Assembly (NCBI GenBank): GCA_945906115.1
Contig: CAMDQP010000083.1
Span: forward strand, 1 to 5,046
DNA from: Opitutus sp. GAS368
Lineage (GTDB): Bacteria > Verrucomicrobiota > Verrucomicrobiia > Opitutales > UBA953
Length of the DNA stretch: 5,046 nucleotides
Direction of reading: 5' to 3'
Under the pieces are notes generated by a model that did not search any database, was not told where the DNA came from, and worked only from the letters and a program-made list of their open reading frames with translations. Positions 1 to 5,046 of the stretch are shown here, one piece after another; within the stretch, counting starts at the first letter, position 1; each line of letters starts with the position of its first letter. Position numbers and translations under genes: made by a program.

Positions 1-1805
1 AGGGAGTTGACGTCTTCGCTGAGACCGCGGCGGATGACGCGGCGTTCTTCGGAGAGCTGATCGGCTACCGTCTGGAACTTCTCGATCTCGCGCTGCATCT
101 CGGGCGTGATGACGATGCCCTTGGCGGTCACGCCGCCGGTCTGCTTGGAGAGCTCGGTGATTTTCATATTGGCCTCCTCGAGGCGGCGTTCGATCTCGTC
201 GAGCTTCGCCTGGTAGCGGAGCTGGGCGACGCGTTCGAGTTCCTGCACCTTCTTGAAGGGGCGTAGCGAGGTGCCCTTGGAGCGGAGGCTGACGAGTTCA
301 TCGCTGCCGCCGAGGGTCTCGAGCACGCTGACGACGAAGCCCAGGTTGTCGTTGATCGGCTCCATCGCGGCCTGACCGCCGACCTGGCGCTGGCGCACCG
401 TGAACGGGTCCATCATGAAGTCGGAGTCGGCGACCACGAATAGGCGGGCGGGCTTAGCGCTCTTCGCCAGGTGCGGTCCGGGGAGGGGCTTGGCAGCGGG
501 CTTCGGCGGCTGGCCGGGCGGCGTGGGCTCAGGCTTGCCGGGGGCCGGCGCGCCCTTCGGGAAGGCGGAGACGAATTCGCCGAAGACGGAAGCCACGACC
601 ACGCGGGATTTGCCGTCGGGCTTGAAGGACAAGGCGACTTTCTCAAAGGGCCCGGCGTTGGCGGAACCGACATCGACGGCGCCCATGCCAGGACCGCTCA
701 TCGTGACGAGCGGTTCGAACTTCAGGCGGGTTTCGGCGCCGGAGATCAGGCCGATGGAGCCGGCTTCCATGAAGGCGAGTTCGCGCAGGTCCGACGTGAG
801 CGGCGATTCCTTCGAGAACGCGGCGTTACCGGCAGCGAAGGCCGGTTGGTATTGCACGGCATCGCCGCGGGAGCTGCGAATGGAGACCGAGCTGGCGGAG
901 TCGCCCATGACGGCGTCGAGGTCGACGTTGACGCCCCAAGCCCGGAGCAAGGCGGGATCGCTCGCGGCCGTGAGGGCCATCGGCGCCATCATGAAGGGCA
1001 TGTTGCCTTGCGAGAACTTTTGGATGCGCGAGAGCGGGTCGACGGCCGCGAAAACCGACCCGCCCTTGAGCAGGAACTGGTCGATCGCGTAGGCGAGTTG
1101 TTCGTCGATATGGTGGGCGTGGACGAGCGCCACGACGGCGACGTCCTTCGGCAGTTCGCTGGCGGTGGTATTGAGCGTGATCACCTCGTAAGACTGGCTG
1201 AGTTCGGCGAGGAGTAAGTCGGCCGGACCGGCCTGCTGATCTCCGCCCTGCGGGATTTGGTTGCTGATCGGAAGCGAACTAATGAAGGCGAGTTTCGGGC
1301 GGTCGAGGCGCGAGGCCGAGGCGATCAGCTTGGAAAGATCGAACTCCAGGAAGCGTTCGCGCGATGGGTCGAGCATCGGCACGGCCTTCACCGTATCGGC
1401 CTGCTGGGCGGTCAGGCCGAGGTAAGCGCTGCCTTGCGCGGCGCGCATCGGGGCGATGCCCTGACGCTGGGCGCGCTGTTCTTCCTTCGTGTCCGGGCGC
1501 GGGTCGGTGACAATCAGCTTCACCTTGCCGCCGGAGGCCGCGACGTATTCGCGGAGGAGCGTCTCGACGCGGCGCGAGTAGCTTTCGAGGTATGGGCGCA
1601 GCTTTACGTCGGAGCGGCTGACGAAGAATTCGAGCGTCACCGGTTCATCGAGCTTGGTGACGATCCGCTTCGAGCCCGGTGAGAGCGTGAAGGTGCGGTC
1701 GGCGGTGAGGTCGACGCGGGCGGGGATGGCGCCGGAGATCAGGTTGACGAAGAACGCCGCCGCGAGGACGGCGAAGGTGGCGAGCAGGGCTTGGGAGCGG
1801 TTCAT
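1..1805 (-). CDS. GldG-family ABC transporter auxiliary protein (C-terminus cut by window edge)
   Basis: An open frame runs from the ATG at 1805 through position 1 without a stop, giving 601 complete codons; the C-terminus lies outside the window. The N-terminus has one hydrophobic helix (about residues 6-27), followed by the family hallmark RVDLTADRTFTLSPGSK (residues 30-46) and a region typical of the GldG / ABC_transp_aux family (PF09822, recalled, not searched). A proline-rich stretch occupies about residues 415-445. It is followed by VVADSDFMMDPF (about 455-467), a conserved strand-and-loop of the family, and then a charged, helical, probably coiled-coil segment (about 515-600, including FKKVQELERVAQLRYQAKLDE in spirit). 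Known members usually end with a second membrane helix after such a segment, which would lie just past the left edge. The protein probably projects outside the cytoplasmic membrane and partners the permease encoded 14 bases upstream. No catalytic residues are evident. Flavobacterium GldG is about 560 residues, so this form is longer. Substrate unknown. Confidence 0.9.
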   Translation of the reverse strand, partial: MNRSQALLATFAVLAAAFFVNLISGAIPARVDLTADRTFTLSPGSKRIVTKLDEPVTLEFFVSRSDVKLRPYLESYSRRVETLLREYVAASGGKVKLIVTDPRPDTKEEQRAQRQGIAPMRAAQGSAYLGLTAQQADTVKAVPMLDPSRERFLEFDLSKLIASASRLDRPKLAFISSLPISNQIPQGGDQQAGPADLLLAELSQSYEVITLNTTASELPKDVAVVALVHAHHIDEQLAYAIDQFLLKGGSVFAAVDPLSRIQKFSQGNMPFMMAPMALTAASDPALLRAWGVNVDLDAVMGDSASSVSIRSSRGDAVQYQPAFAAGNAAFSKESPLTSDLRELAFMEAGSIGLISGAETRLKFEPLVTMSGPGMGAVDVGSANAGPFEKVALSFKPDGKSRVVVASVFGEFVSAFPKGAPAPGKPEPTPPGQPPKPAAKPLPGPHLAKSAKPARLFVVADSDFMMDPFTVRQRQVGGQAAMEPINDNLGFVVSVLETLGGSDELVSLRSKGTSLRPFKKVQELERVAQLRYQAKLDEIERRLEEANMKITELSKQTGGVTAKGIVITPEMQREIEKFQTVADQLSEERRVIRRGLSEDVNS

Positions 1806-1819
1806 GGCTGGGTTTCCGG

Positions 1820-2578
1820 TTAGCGGCGTTCGACGATGATGGTGCTCAATCCGAGGCCGGCGAAGGCGACGGAGAGGAAGTAGGCGATGGGGCGCACGTC
1901 GACGAGGCCGAGCGTGAACGGTTCGAGATTACGCCAGAGTCCGAGGCGACGGATCTCGTCGACGCCGGCGGAGCCGATGAGGCCGGCGAGGAGTTCGTCG
2001 AACACGCCGTAGCCGACGAGCACGAGGAGGAAGCAGGCGAGGAAGCCGGTCACGAAGGCGATGACTTGGCTGCGAGTGAGGGCGGAGGCGATGGCCGCGA
2101 TGCCGAGGCAGGCACCGGCGCAGAGGAGCGAGCCCGTGTAGCCCGCGATGATCACGCCCCAGTCAGGATCGCCGAGCCAGCCGACCGTGAGGGCGACCGG
2201 AACCGTCATCAATAGTGCACACGCCAGGAAGAGCCAAGCGGCGAGGAACTTACCGAGCGCGGCCTGCCAGACCGTGATTGGCCAGGTCAGGAGCAGCTCG
2301 ATGGTGCCTTGGCGGCGTTCTTCGGCCCAGAGGCGAGCGCCGGCGGCGGGAGCGAGGAACGCCCAGAGCCACGGATGGTAGAGGAAGAAACGATCCAGGC
2401 TGGCGATGCCGGATTCGTAGAGCCCGCCGACGAAGAACGCCAGGGACACCGCGAACGCGTTGAACACCGCGAGGAAGACGTACGCTAGCGGCGTGCGGAA
2501 GTAGCCAGCGAATTCGCGGCGGACCATCGCCGTGAAAGGCTTGAGTCCGGGCGAGGGGGATTTTTCGGAAGAGGACAT
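1820..2578 (-). CDS. GldF-like ABC-2 type transporter permease
   Basis: A 252-residue membrane protein that should form the transmembrane pore of the ABC transporter whose ATPase is encoded just upstream. Six hydrophobic segments are visible at about residues 31-51, 65-82, 111-132, 146-166, 172-192 and 231-248, the ABC-2 layout. Between helices 2 and 3 lies WAEERRQGTIELLLTWPI (84-101), the conserved cytoplasmic motif of this permease group that contacts the ATPase. Near the C-terminus, FTLGLVDVRPIAYFLS (221-236) matches the GldF-type ending. The ATG at 2578 was chosen because it starts 10 bases after the ATPase stop and leaves a short hydrophilic leader before helix 1. A GTG at 2650 in the same frame would add 24 residues and overlap the ATPase by about 60 bases, which is less likely. 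No Shine-Dalgarno sequence is present, so translation may be coupled to the upstream gene. The exported or imported substrate cannot be told from sequence. Confidence 0.92.
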   Translation of the reverse strand: MSSSEKSPSPGLKPFTAMVRREFAGYFRTPLAYVFLAVFNAFAVSLAFFVGGLYESGIASLDRFFLYHPWLWAFLAPAAGARLWAEERRQGTIELLLTWPITVWQAALGKFLAAWLFLACALLMTVPVALTVGWLGDPDWGVIIAGYTGSLLCAGACLGIAAIASALTRSQVIAFVTGFLACFLLVLVGYGVFDELLAGLIGSAGVDEIRRLGLWRNLEPFTLGLVDVRPIAYFLSVAFAGLGLSTIIVERR

Positions 2579-2588
2579 GACGATAAGA

Positions 2589-3293
2589 TTAGGCGGTGAG
2601 TTGGCGGAAGACGGCGTTGAGGTCGGTGCCCCGGGCGAGGAACTTATCACGGGACTCGTCGCAGCGGACTTCGCCCTTCGCGATCACGATGACGCGGGTA
2701 CAGAGTTCGCCGACTTCCTCGAGGATGTGGGTCGAGACAATGACGGCCTTGCGGGCGGCCATCTCCTTCAGGATGCGGCGCACCTCGAACTTCTGGTTCG
2801 GGTCCAGGCCATCGGTCGGTTCGTCGAGGATGAGCACCTCGGGGTCGTGGATGACTGCTTGGGCGAAGCCCACGCGCATGCGGTAGCCCTTGGAGAGCGT
2901 GTCGATCGTCTGCGCGGCGACTTCGTTGAGGCGGCAGAGCTCGAGCGTCTTCCGGACGCTTTCGGCCGGATCGGCCAGGCCACGGAGATCGGCGGCGAAG
3001 CGGAGGAATTCGCGGACGGTCATCTCACCGTAAGCGGGCGCGCCTTCCGGCGAGTAGCCCAGATGCTGCTTGGCTTGGACCGCCTGGTCGGCGACGTCGA
3101 AGCCCGCGATGACTGCGGCGCCTTCATCGGCGCGGAGGTGACCCGTGAGCATCTTCATCGTGGTCGATTTACCGGCGCCGTTGGGCCCGAGGAATCCCAC
3201 GACCTCGCCGCGGTCCACGGCGAAGGAGACGGCATGGACGGCGCGGATGGCGCCGAAGGATTTGGACAGATTCTTGGCTTCAATGAGGGGCAT
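2589..3293 (-). CDS. ABC transporter ATP-binding protein, GldA/NatA-like
   Basis: A complete 234-residue ABC ATPase, the usual length for a single nucleotide-binding domain with a short C-terminal tail. It hydrolyses ATP on the cytoplasmic face to drive the permease encoded next. All key motifs are visible: Walker A GPNGAGKST (36-44), a Q-loop position occupied by glutamate in YSPEGAPAYGEMTV (79-92), the signature LSKGYRMRVGFAQA (132-145), Walker B VLILDEP with catalytic E157 (152-158), the D-loop GLDP (161-164) and the switch histidine H188 in STHILEEV. The YxPE form of the Q-loop is common in the GldA, CcmA and NatA-type branch, so it is not a defect. The signature starts LSKGY rather than LSGGQ, also typical of this branch. 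The ATG lies 10 bases after the stop of the MscS-type gene. The following permease and GldG-like protein support the GldA-like assignment over a drug or sodium exporter, which the ATPase alone could not exclude. Confidence 0.95.
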   Translation of the reverse strand: MPLIEAKNLSKSFGAIRAVHAVSFAVDRGEVVGFLGPNGAGKSTTMKMLTGHLRADEGAAVIAGFDVADQAVQAKQHLGYSPEGAPAYGEMTVREFLRFAADLRGLADPAESVRKTLELCRLNEVAAQTIDTLSKGYRMRVGFAQAVIHDPEVLILDEPTDGLDPNQKFEVRRILKEMAARKAVIVSTHILEEVGELCTRVIVIAKGEVRCDESRDKFLARGTDLNAVFRQLTA

Positions 3294-3303
3294 GGCGGAA
3301 AAG

Positions 3304-4437
3304 TTAGCGGGATTGCGGGGTACCCATGACGGCGAGGCGGATGTCGGCCTGTTGGAGACGCTCCGCGATACGGATGATCAGCAGCTGATTGAACTCGAGC
3401 TGCTTCACCGGGGCGGCGGGGTGATACCAGTACATCAGGCGGATGTTGATGGCCCAGTCGGAGAACTCCGTCACGTGAACGAGGGGCGGGTGGCTGGGCT
3501 CGAAGCCTTCGTGATTGACCAACAGTTCGTGGACGATGGCGACGGCCTCGCGGACCTTCGCGGCCGGCGTATTGGCCTCGAGGTGGACGAGGTCCTGCGC
3601 GCGGATGAAATCACGGCGTGTGATGTTGACGATGGCGCGCGTGGCGAGGTCGCCGTTGGGGATGGCGAGCCGCTGGCCGTCGAGCATGATGATGGTCGTG
3701 GAGCGCAGGCCGAGGGACTCCACCTTGCCCTCATGGCTGCCGATGTTGATCGTGTCGCCGAGCGAGAAGGGTTGGTCGATGATGAGCATCACTGCGCCGA
3801 AGACGTTCTTGATCGTGTCTTGCGAGGCGAAGGCTAGGCCGACAACGGCGCCGGCCAGCAGGCCGAGAATCGCGTCCGAGGACTTCGGGTCGATGATTGA
3901 GATAGCCTTGAAGGTGCCGACGAGGAGGACCGTGATGCGGATGACCGTGGAGAACATCGGGACCAGAATATCATCCAACTTGTTGTCCGACTGGTCGGCG
4001 ATTTTCTGGGCCCAGGCGATCGGGATCGCGACGAGGTAGAAGATCGCGGCCGTGTGCGCCAAGGAGCAGAGGAAGGTCCCGCTCGTGACGGCGAAATTCA
4101 GCCAGCCAATGTAGGCGAGGGCCTCCTTGAAGTCCTTGATGAGGAAAAGAAGGGTATAGGCGGGGAGGATATAGGGGAGTGACTTACCGAGGGCGGCGAC
4201 GGTGGCCTCGGCGATCGGGCTGCTGCCGAACTTCGTCGAGACCCAGCGCATAAGTTTGTCGGCCACCCAGCCGATGAGATAGGCGACCGCGATGAAGCCG
4301 ATGGCGTGGATGATGATCTTGCTCCAGTCGTCAGGGGCCTTGGCGATGACCTTGCTGAGGTCGCCGATGATGAAGTGGTCCACGGGTAAGGCGGCCGGGG
4401 CAGGGGTGGCGACAGGGGCAGATTGGGCGAGCAGCAT
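3304..4437 (-). CDS. MscS-family mechanosensitive ion channel
   Basis: A complete 377-residue small-conductance mechanosensitive channel, which opens under membrane tension to release solutes during osmotic downshock. After an Ala/Pro-rich leader (residues 1-20), hydrophobic segments occur at about 40-60, 87-100, 115-143 and 162-182, followed by the glycine- and alanine-rich pore helix (about 188-220). The family core reads LAFASQDTIKN (201-211), then DQPFSLGDTI (221-230), GKVESLGLRSTTI (237-249) and IPNG (259-262), which mark the pore helix, the beta domain and its loops. The remaining 110 residues form the cytoplasmic alpha/beta vestibule. E. coli MscS has 286 residues and three helices; this protein has extra N-terminal helices, as in many environmental MscS-like proteins. 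At the place of the E. coli G113 kink there is an aspartate (D207), which is common in this wider group. The ATG at 4437 is the only early candidate, because an in-frame TAA lies at 4450-4452. It is the first gene of the leftward unit. Confidence 0.95.
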   Translation of the reverse strand: MLLAQSAPVATPAPAALPVDHFIIGDLSKVIAKAPDDWSKIIIHAIGFIAVAYLIGWVADKLMRWVSTKFGSSPIAEATVAALGKSLPYILPAYTLLFLIKDFKEALAYIGWLNFAVTSGTFLCSLAHTAAIFYLVAIPIAWAQKIADQSDNKLDDILVPMFSTVIRITVLLVGTFKAISIIDPKSSDAILGLLAGAVVGLAFASQDTIKNVFGAVMLIIDQPFSLGDTINIGSHEGKVESLGLRSTTIIMLDGQRLAIPNGDLATRAIVNITRRDFIRAQDLVHLEANTPAAKVREAVAIVHELLVNHEGFEPSHPPLVHVTEFSDWAINIRLMYWYHPAAPVKQLEFNQLLIIRIAERLQQADIRLAVMGTPQSR

Positions 4438-4462
4438 GGAGGGGACGAATTAGGCGAAGGGC

Positions 4463-4491
4463 TTTCTAGGCGGACGCTTTCCGCATTTCAA
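4463..4491 (-). promoter_or_regulatory. Predicted sigma70-type promoter of the leftward unit
   Basis: Read on the minus strand, TTGAAA (4491-4486) is separated by exactly 17 bases from TAGAAA (4468-4463). Both hexamers match the housekeeping consensus at five (TTGACA) and four (TATAAT) of six positions, with ideal spacing. Transcription would begin near 4455-4457 and give a leader of about 18-20 bases before the channel ATG at 4437. The AT content stands out from its GC-rich surroundings. It is a prediction from two hexamers only. Confidence 0.6.
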
Positions 4492-4496
4492 GCGTC
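4473..4496. repeat. Perfect 7-bp inverted repeat overlapping the promoter (possible operator)
   Basis: GACGCTT (4473-4479) and AAGCGTC (4490-4496) are exact reverse complements separated by 10 bases, a spacing that puts the two half-sites roughly 1.5 helical turns apart centre to centre. The dyad covers the predicted -35 hexamer and part of the spacer. A second, nested dyad, GCGGA (4470-4474) and TCCGC (4480-4484), shares the left arm. A repressor bound here would block the leftward promoter, but a chance dyad in GC-rich DNA is quite possible and no known operator consensus is recognised. Confidence 0.35.
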
Positions 4497-4528
4497 ACCG
4501 AGCCTCCAATCCGCTTGATGCGGGACGG

Positions 4529-4548
4529 CCCCCTTGCCACGCTGGGGG
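4529..4548 (+). promoter_or_regulatory. Possible small hairpin and purine-rich ribosome-binding region before trpS
   Basis: CCCCC (4529-4533) can pair with GGGGG (4544-4548) across a 10-base loop. The GGGGGAA tract (4544-4550) ends five bases before the trpS ATG and is the only purine-rich, Shine-Dalgarno-like element there, so the stem could partly mask it. No run of T follows, and there is no leader peptide or T-box-like conserved element in this short space. No convincing rightward -35/-10 pair was found; TTGATG at 4515-4520 lacks a good partner 17 bases on. Confidence 0.25.
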
Positions 4549-4555
4549 AACCGGA

Positions 4556-5046
4556 ATGAGCGAAACTAGCGAAAAAAAGCCCTCCAAGCCCGTGGTGCTG
4601 ACCTGCGCCCAGCCGACCGGCCGCCTCCACCTCGGTAATTACCTCGGAGCCGTGCTCAACTGGGGACGGATGCAGGACGACAACGAATGCTATTTCGGCA
4701 TCGTCGACCAGCACGCCATCACGGTGCCGTATGTCCCGGCCCAGCTCCGCGAGAACACCTATTCCTGTCTGGCCCAGTACGTGGCTTGCGGCCTGGACCC
4801 GGCCCGGAGCCGGCTCTTCGTCCAATCGCATGTCATCGGCCACACCGAGCTCGCCTGGATCCTCGGTTGCCTTTGCCCGCTCGGCCAGCTTGAGCGCATG
4901 ACCCAGTTCAAGGACAAGTCGCGCAAGCAGCAGTCGGTCGACGCCGGGCTCCTTTTCTACCCGGTGCTCATGGCGGCGGACATCCTGCTCTATAACGCCT
5001 CGCTCGTGCCAGTCGGCGACGACCAGAAGCAGCATCTCGAGCTCGC
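4556..5046 (+). CDS. trpS: Tryptophanyl-tRNA synthetase, N-terminal part (cut by window edge)
   Basis: An open frame from the ATG at 4556 to the window end gives 163 complete codons of an enzyme normally about 330-350 residues long. TrpRS is a cytoplasmic class I synthetase that joins tryptophan to tRNA-Trp using ATP. After a polar leader of about 12 residues comes AQPTGRLHLGNYLGA (18-32), which contains the HIGH-type ATP site HLGN (25-28). Further family landmarks follow in order: VDQHAITV (50-57), LERMTQFKDKS (112-122), GLLFYPVLMAADILLY (131-146) and VPVGDDQKQHLEL (151-163). D142 corresponds to the aspartate that recognises the indole nitrogen of tryptophan in the Bacillus stearothermophilus enzyme. 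The KMSKS-type loop lies beyond the window. It is divergently transcribed from the channel operon across 118 bp and is probably unrelated in function. The start fits the GGGGGAA tract upstream and the absence of conserved sequence before it. Confidence 0.97.
   Translation, partial: MSETSEKKPSKPVVLTCAQPTGRLHLGNYLGAVLNWGRMQDDNECYFGIVDQHAITVPYVPAQLRENTYSCLAQYVACGLDPARSRLFVQSHVIGHTELAWILGCLCPLGQLERMTQFKDKSRKQQSVDAGLLFYPVLMAADILLYNASLVPVGDDQKQHLEL

Larger units (their letters stand above)
1..4457 (-). other. Predicted four-gene transcription unit: MscS-type channel, ABC ATPase, permease, GldG-like protein
   Basis: Four genes on the same strand are separated by 10, 10 and 14 bases, with no room for internal promoters or terminators in the gaps. 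The only plausible promoter in front of them is at 4463-4491. The unit probably continues to the left of the window; in related clusters a DUF4340-type protein commonly follows the GldG-family gene, but that cannot be seen here. The three ABC-related genes form a standard set, whereas the channel gene is an additional member. Confidence 0.7.

Noticed and set aside
79..92. ABC ATPase Q-loop glutamate (protein residue numbers) as a sign of an inactive transporter
   Set aside because: The YxPE form is normal in the GldA/CcmA/NatA-like branch, and every other catalytic residue is present.
471..1217. A 248-codon open frame on the plus strand
   Set aside because: It lies opposite the GldG-like gene, is rich in Gly, Arg, Glu and Asp with no recognisable motif or hydrophobic core, and is the usual by-product of GC-rich codon third positions on the other strand. 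The same applies to the frames at 400-1092 and 1257-1682.
2579..2650. GTG start at 2650 for the permease
   Set aside because: It would add 24 Ser/Pro-rich residues and overlap the ATPase by about 60 bases. The ATG at 2578 gives the family-like N-terminus and the same 10-base spacing seen at the preceding junction.
2532..3329. A 265-codon open frame on the plus strand
   Set aside because: It is antisense to the ABC ATPase, whose Walker A, signature, Walker B and switch histidine are all intact on the minus strand. The antisense product is acidic and glycine-rich and resembles no family I know.
3145..4039. Plus-strand open frames opposite the MscS-type gene
   Set aside because: The minus-strand protein has a complete MscS core, and the antisense frames show only compositional artefacts.
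4466..5035. A 189-codon open frame on the minus strand
   Set aside because: It is antisense to trpS, which has all its N-terminal family motifs. It would also read through the promoter region into the channel gene's upstream area.

Overview
The window is GC-rich bacterial chromosome. It holds five protein genes, four of them complete or nearly complete on the minus strand, and no RNA gene, mobile element or CRISPR array that I can see. The gene order (ABC ATPase, six-helix permease, GldG-family protein), the high GC content and the weak use of Shine-Dalgarno sequences fit a Verrucomicrobia- or Planctomycetes-like organism, with Verrucomicrobia my first guess. This placement is inferred from protein style and gene order, not from a marker gene.

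Layout from right to left. At the right edge, trpS (tryptophanyl-tRNA synthetase) reads rightward from 4556 and is cut by the window end after about 163 codons, roughly half the enzyme. A 118-bp divergent intergenic region (4438-4555) separates it from a leftward four-gene unit. That unit contains an MscS-type mechanosensitive channel (4437-3304), an ABC ATPase (3293-2589), a GldF-like ABC-2 permease (2578-1820) and a GldG-family membrane-anchored auxiliary protein (1805 to beyond position 1). The gaps between stop and next start are only 10, 10 and 14 bases, so the four genes are probably cotranscribed. A good sigma70-like promoter (TTGAAA, 17 bp, TAGAAA) lies just upstream of the channel gene and is overlapped by a 7-bp-arm inverted repeat that could be an operator.

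How the genes may work together. The ATPase, permease and GldG-like protein form the conserved GldA/GldF/GldG-type cassette. The ATPase powers a homodimeric or heterodimeric permease, and the GldG-like protein, with one N-terminal helix, a large extracytoplasmic region and a coiled coil near its visible C-terminus, is the partner. In Flavobacterium these proteins are needed for gliding. The same cassette is widespread in bacteria not known to glide, where its substrate is unknown. A channel that releases osmolytes under membrane tension sits first in the same unit, which hints at an envelope-stress or envelope-homeostasis role but does not prove one.

No clearly novel system is visible. The points most worth a second look are the channel-plus-Gld operon, the promoter with its dyad, the absence of Shine-Dalgarno sequences at all four leftward starts, and a proline-rich insert inside the GldG-like protein. 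Long open frames opposite the real genes were judged to be artefacts of high GC.
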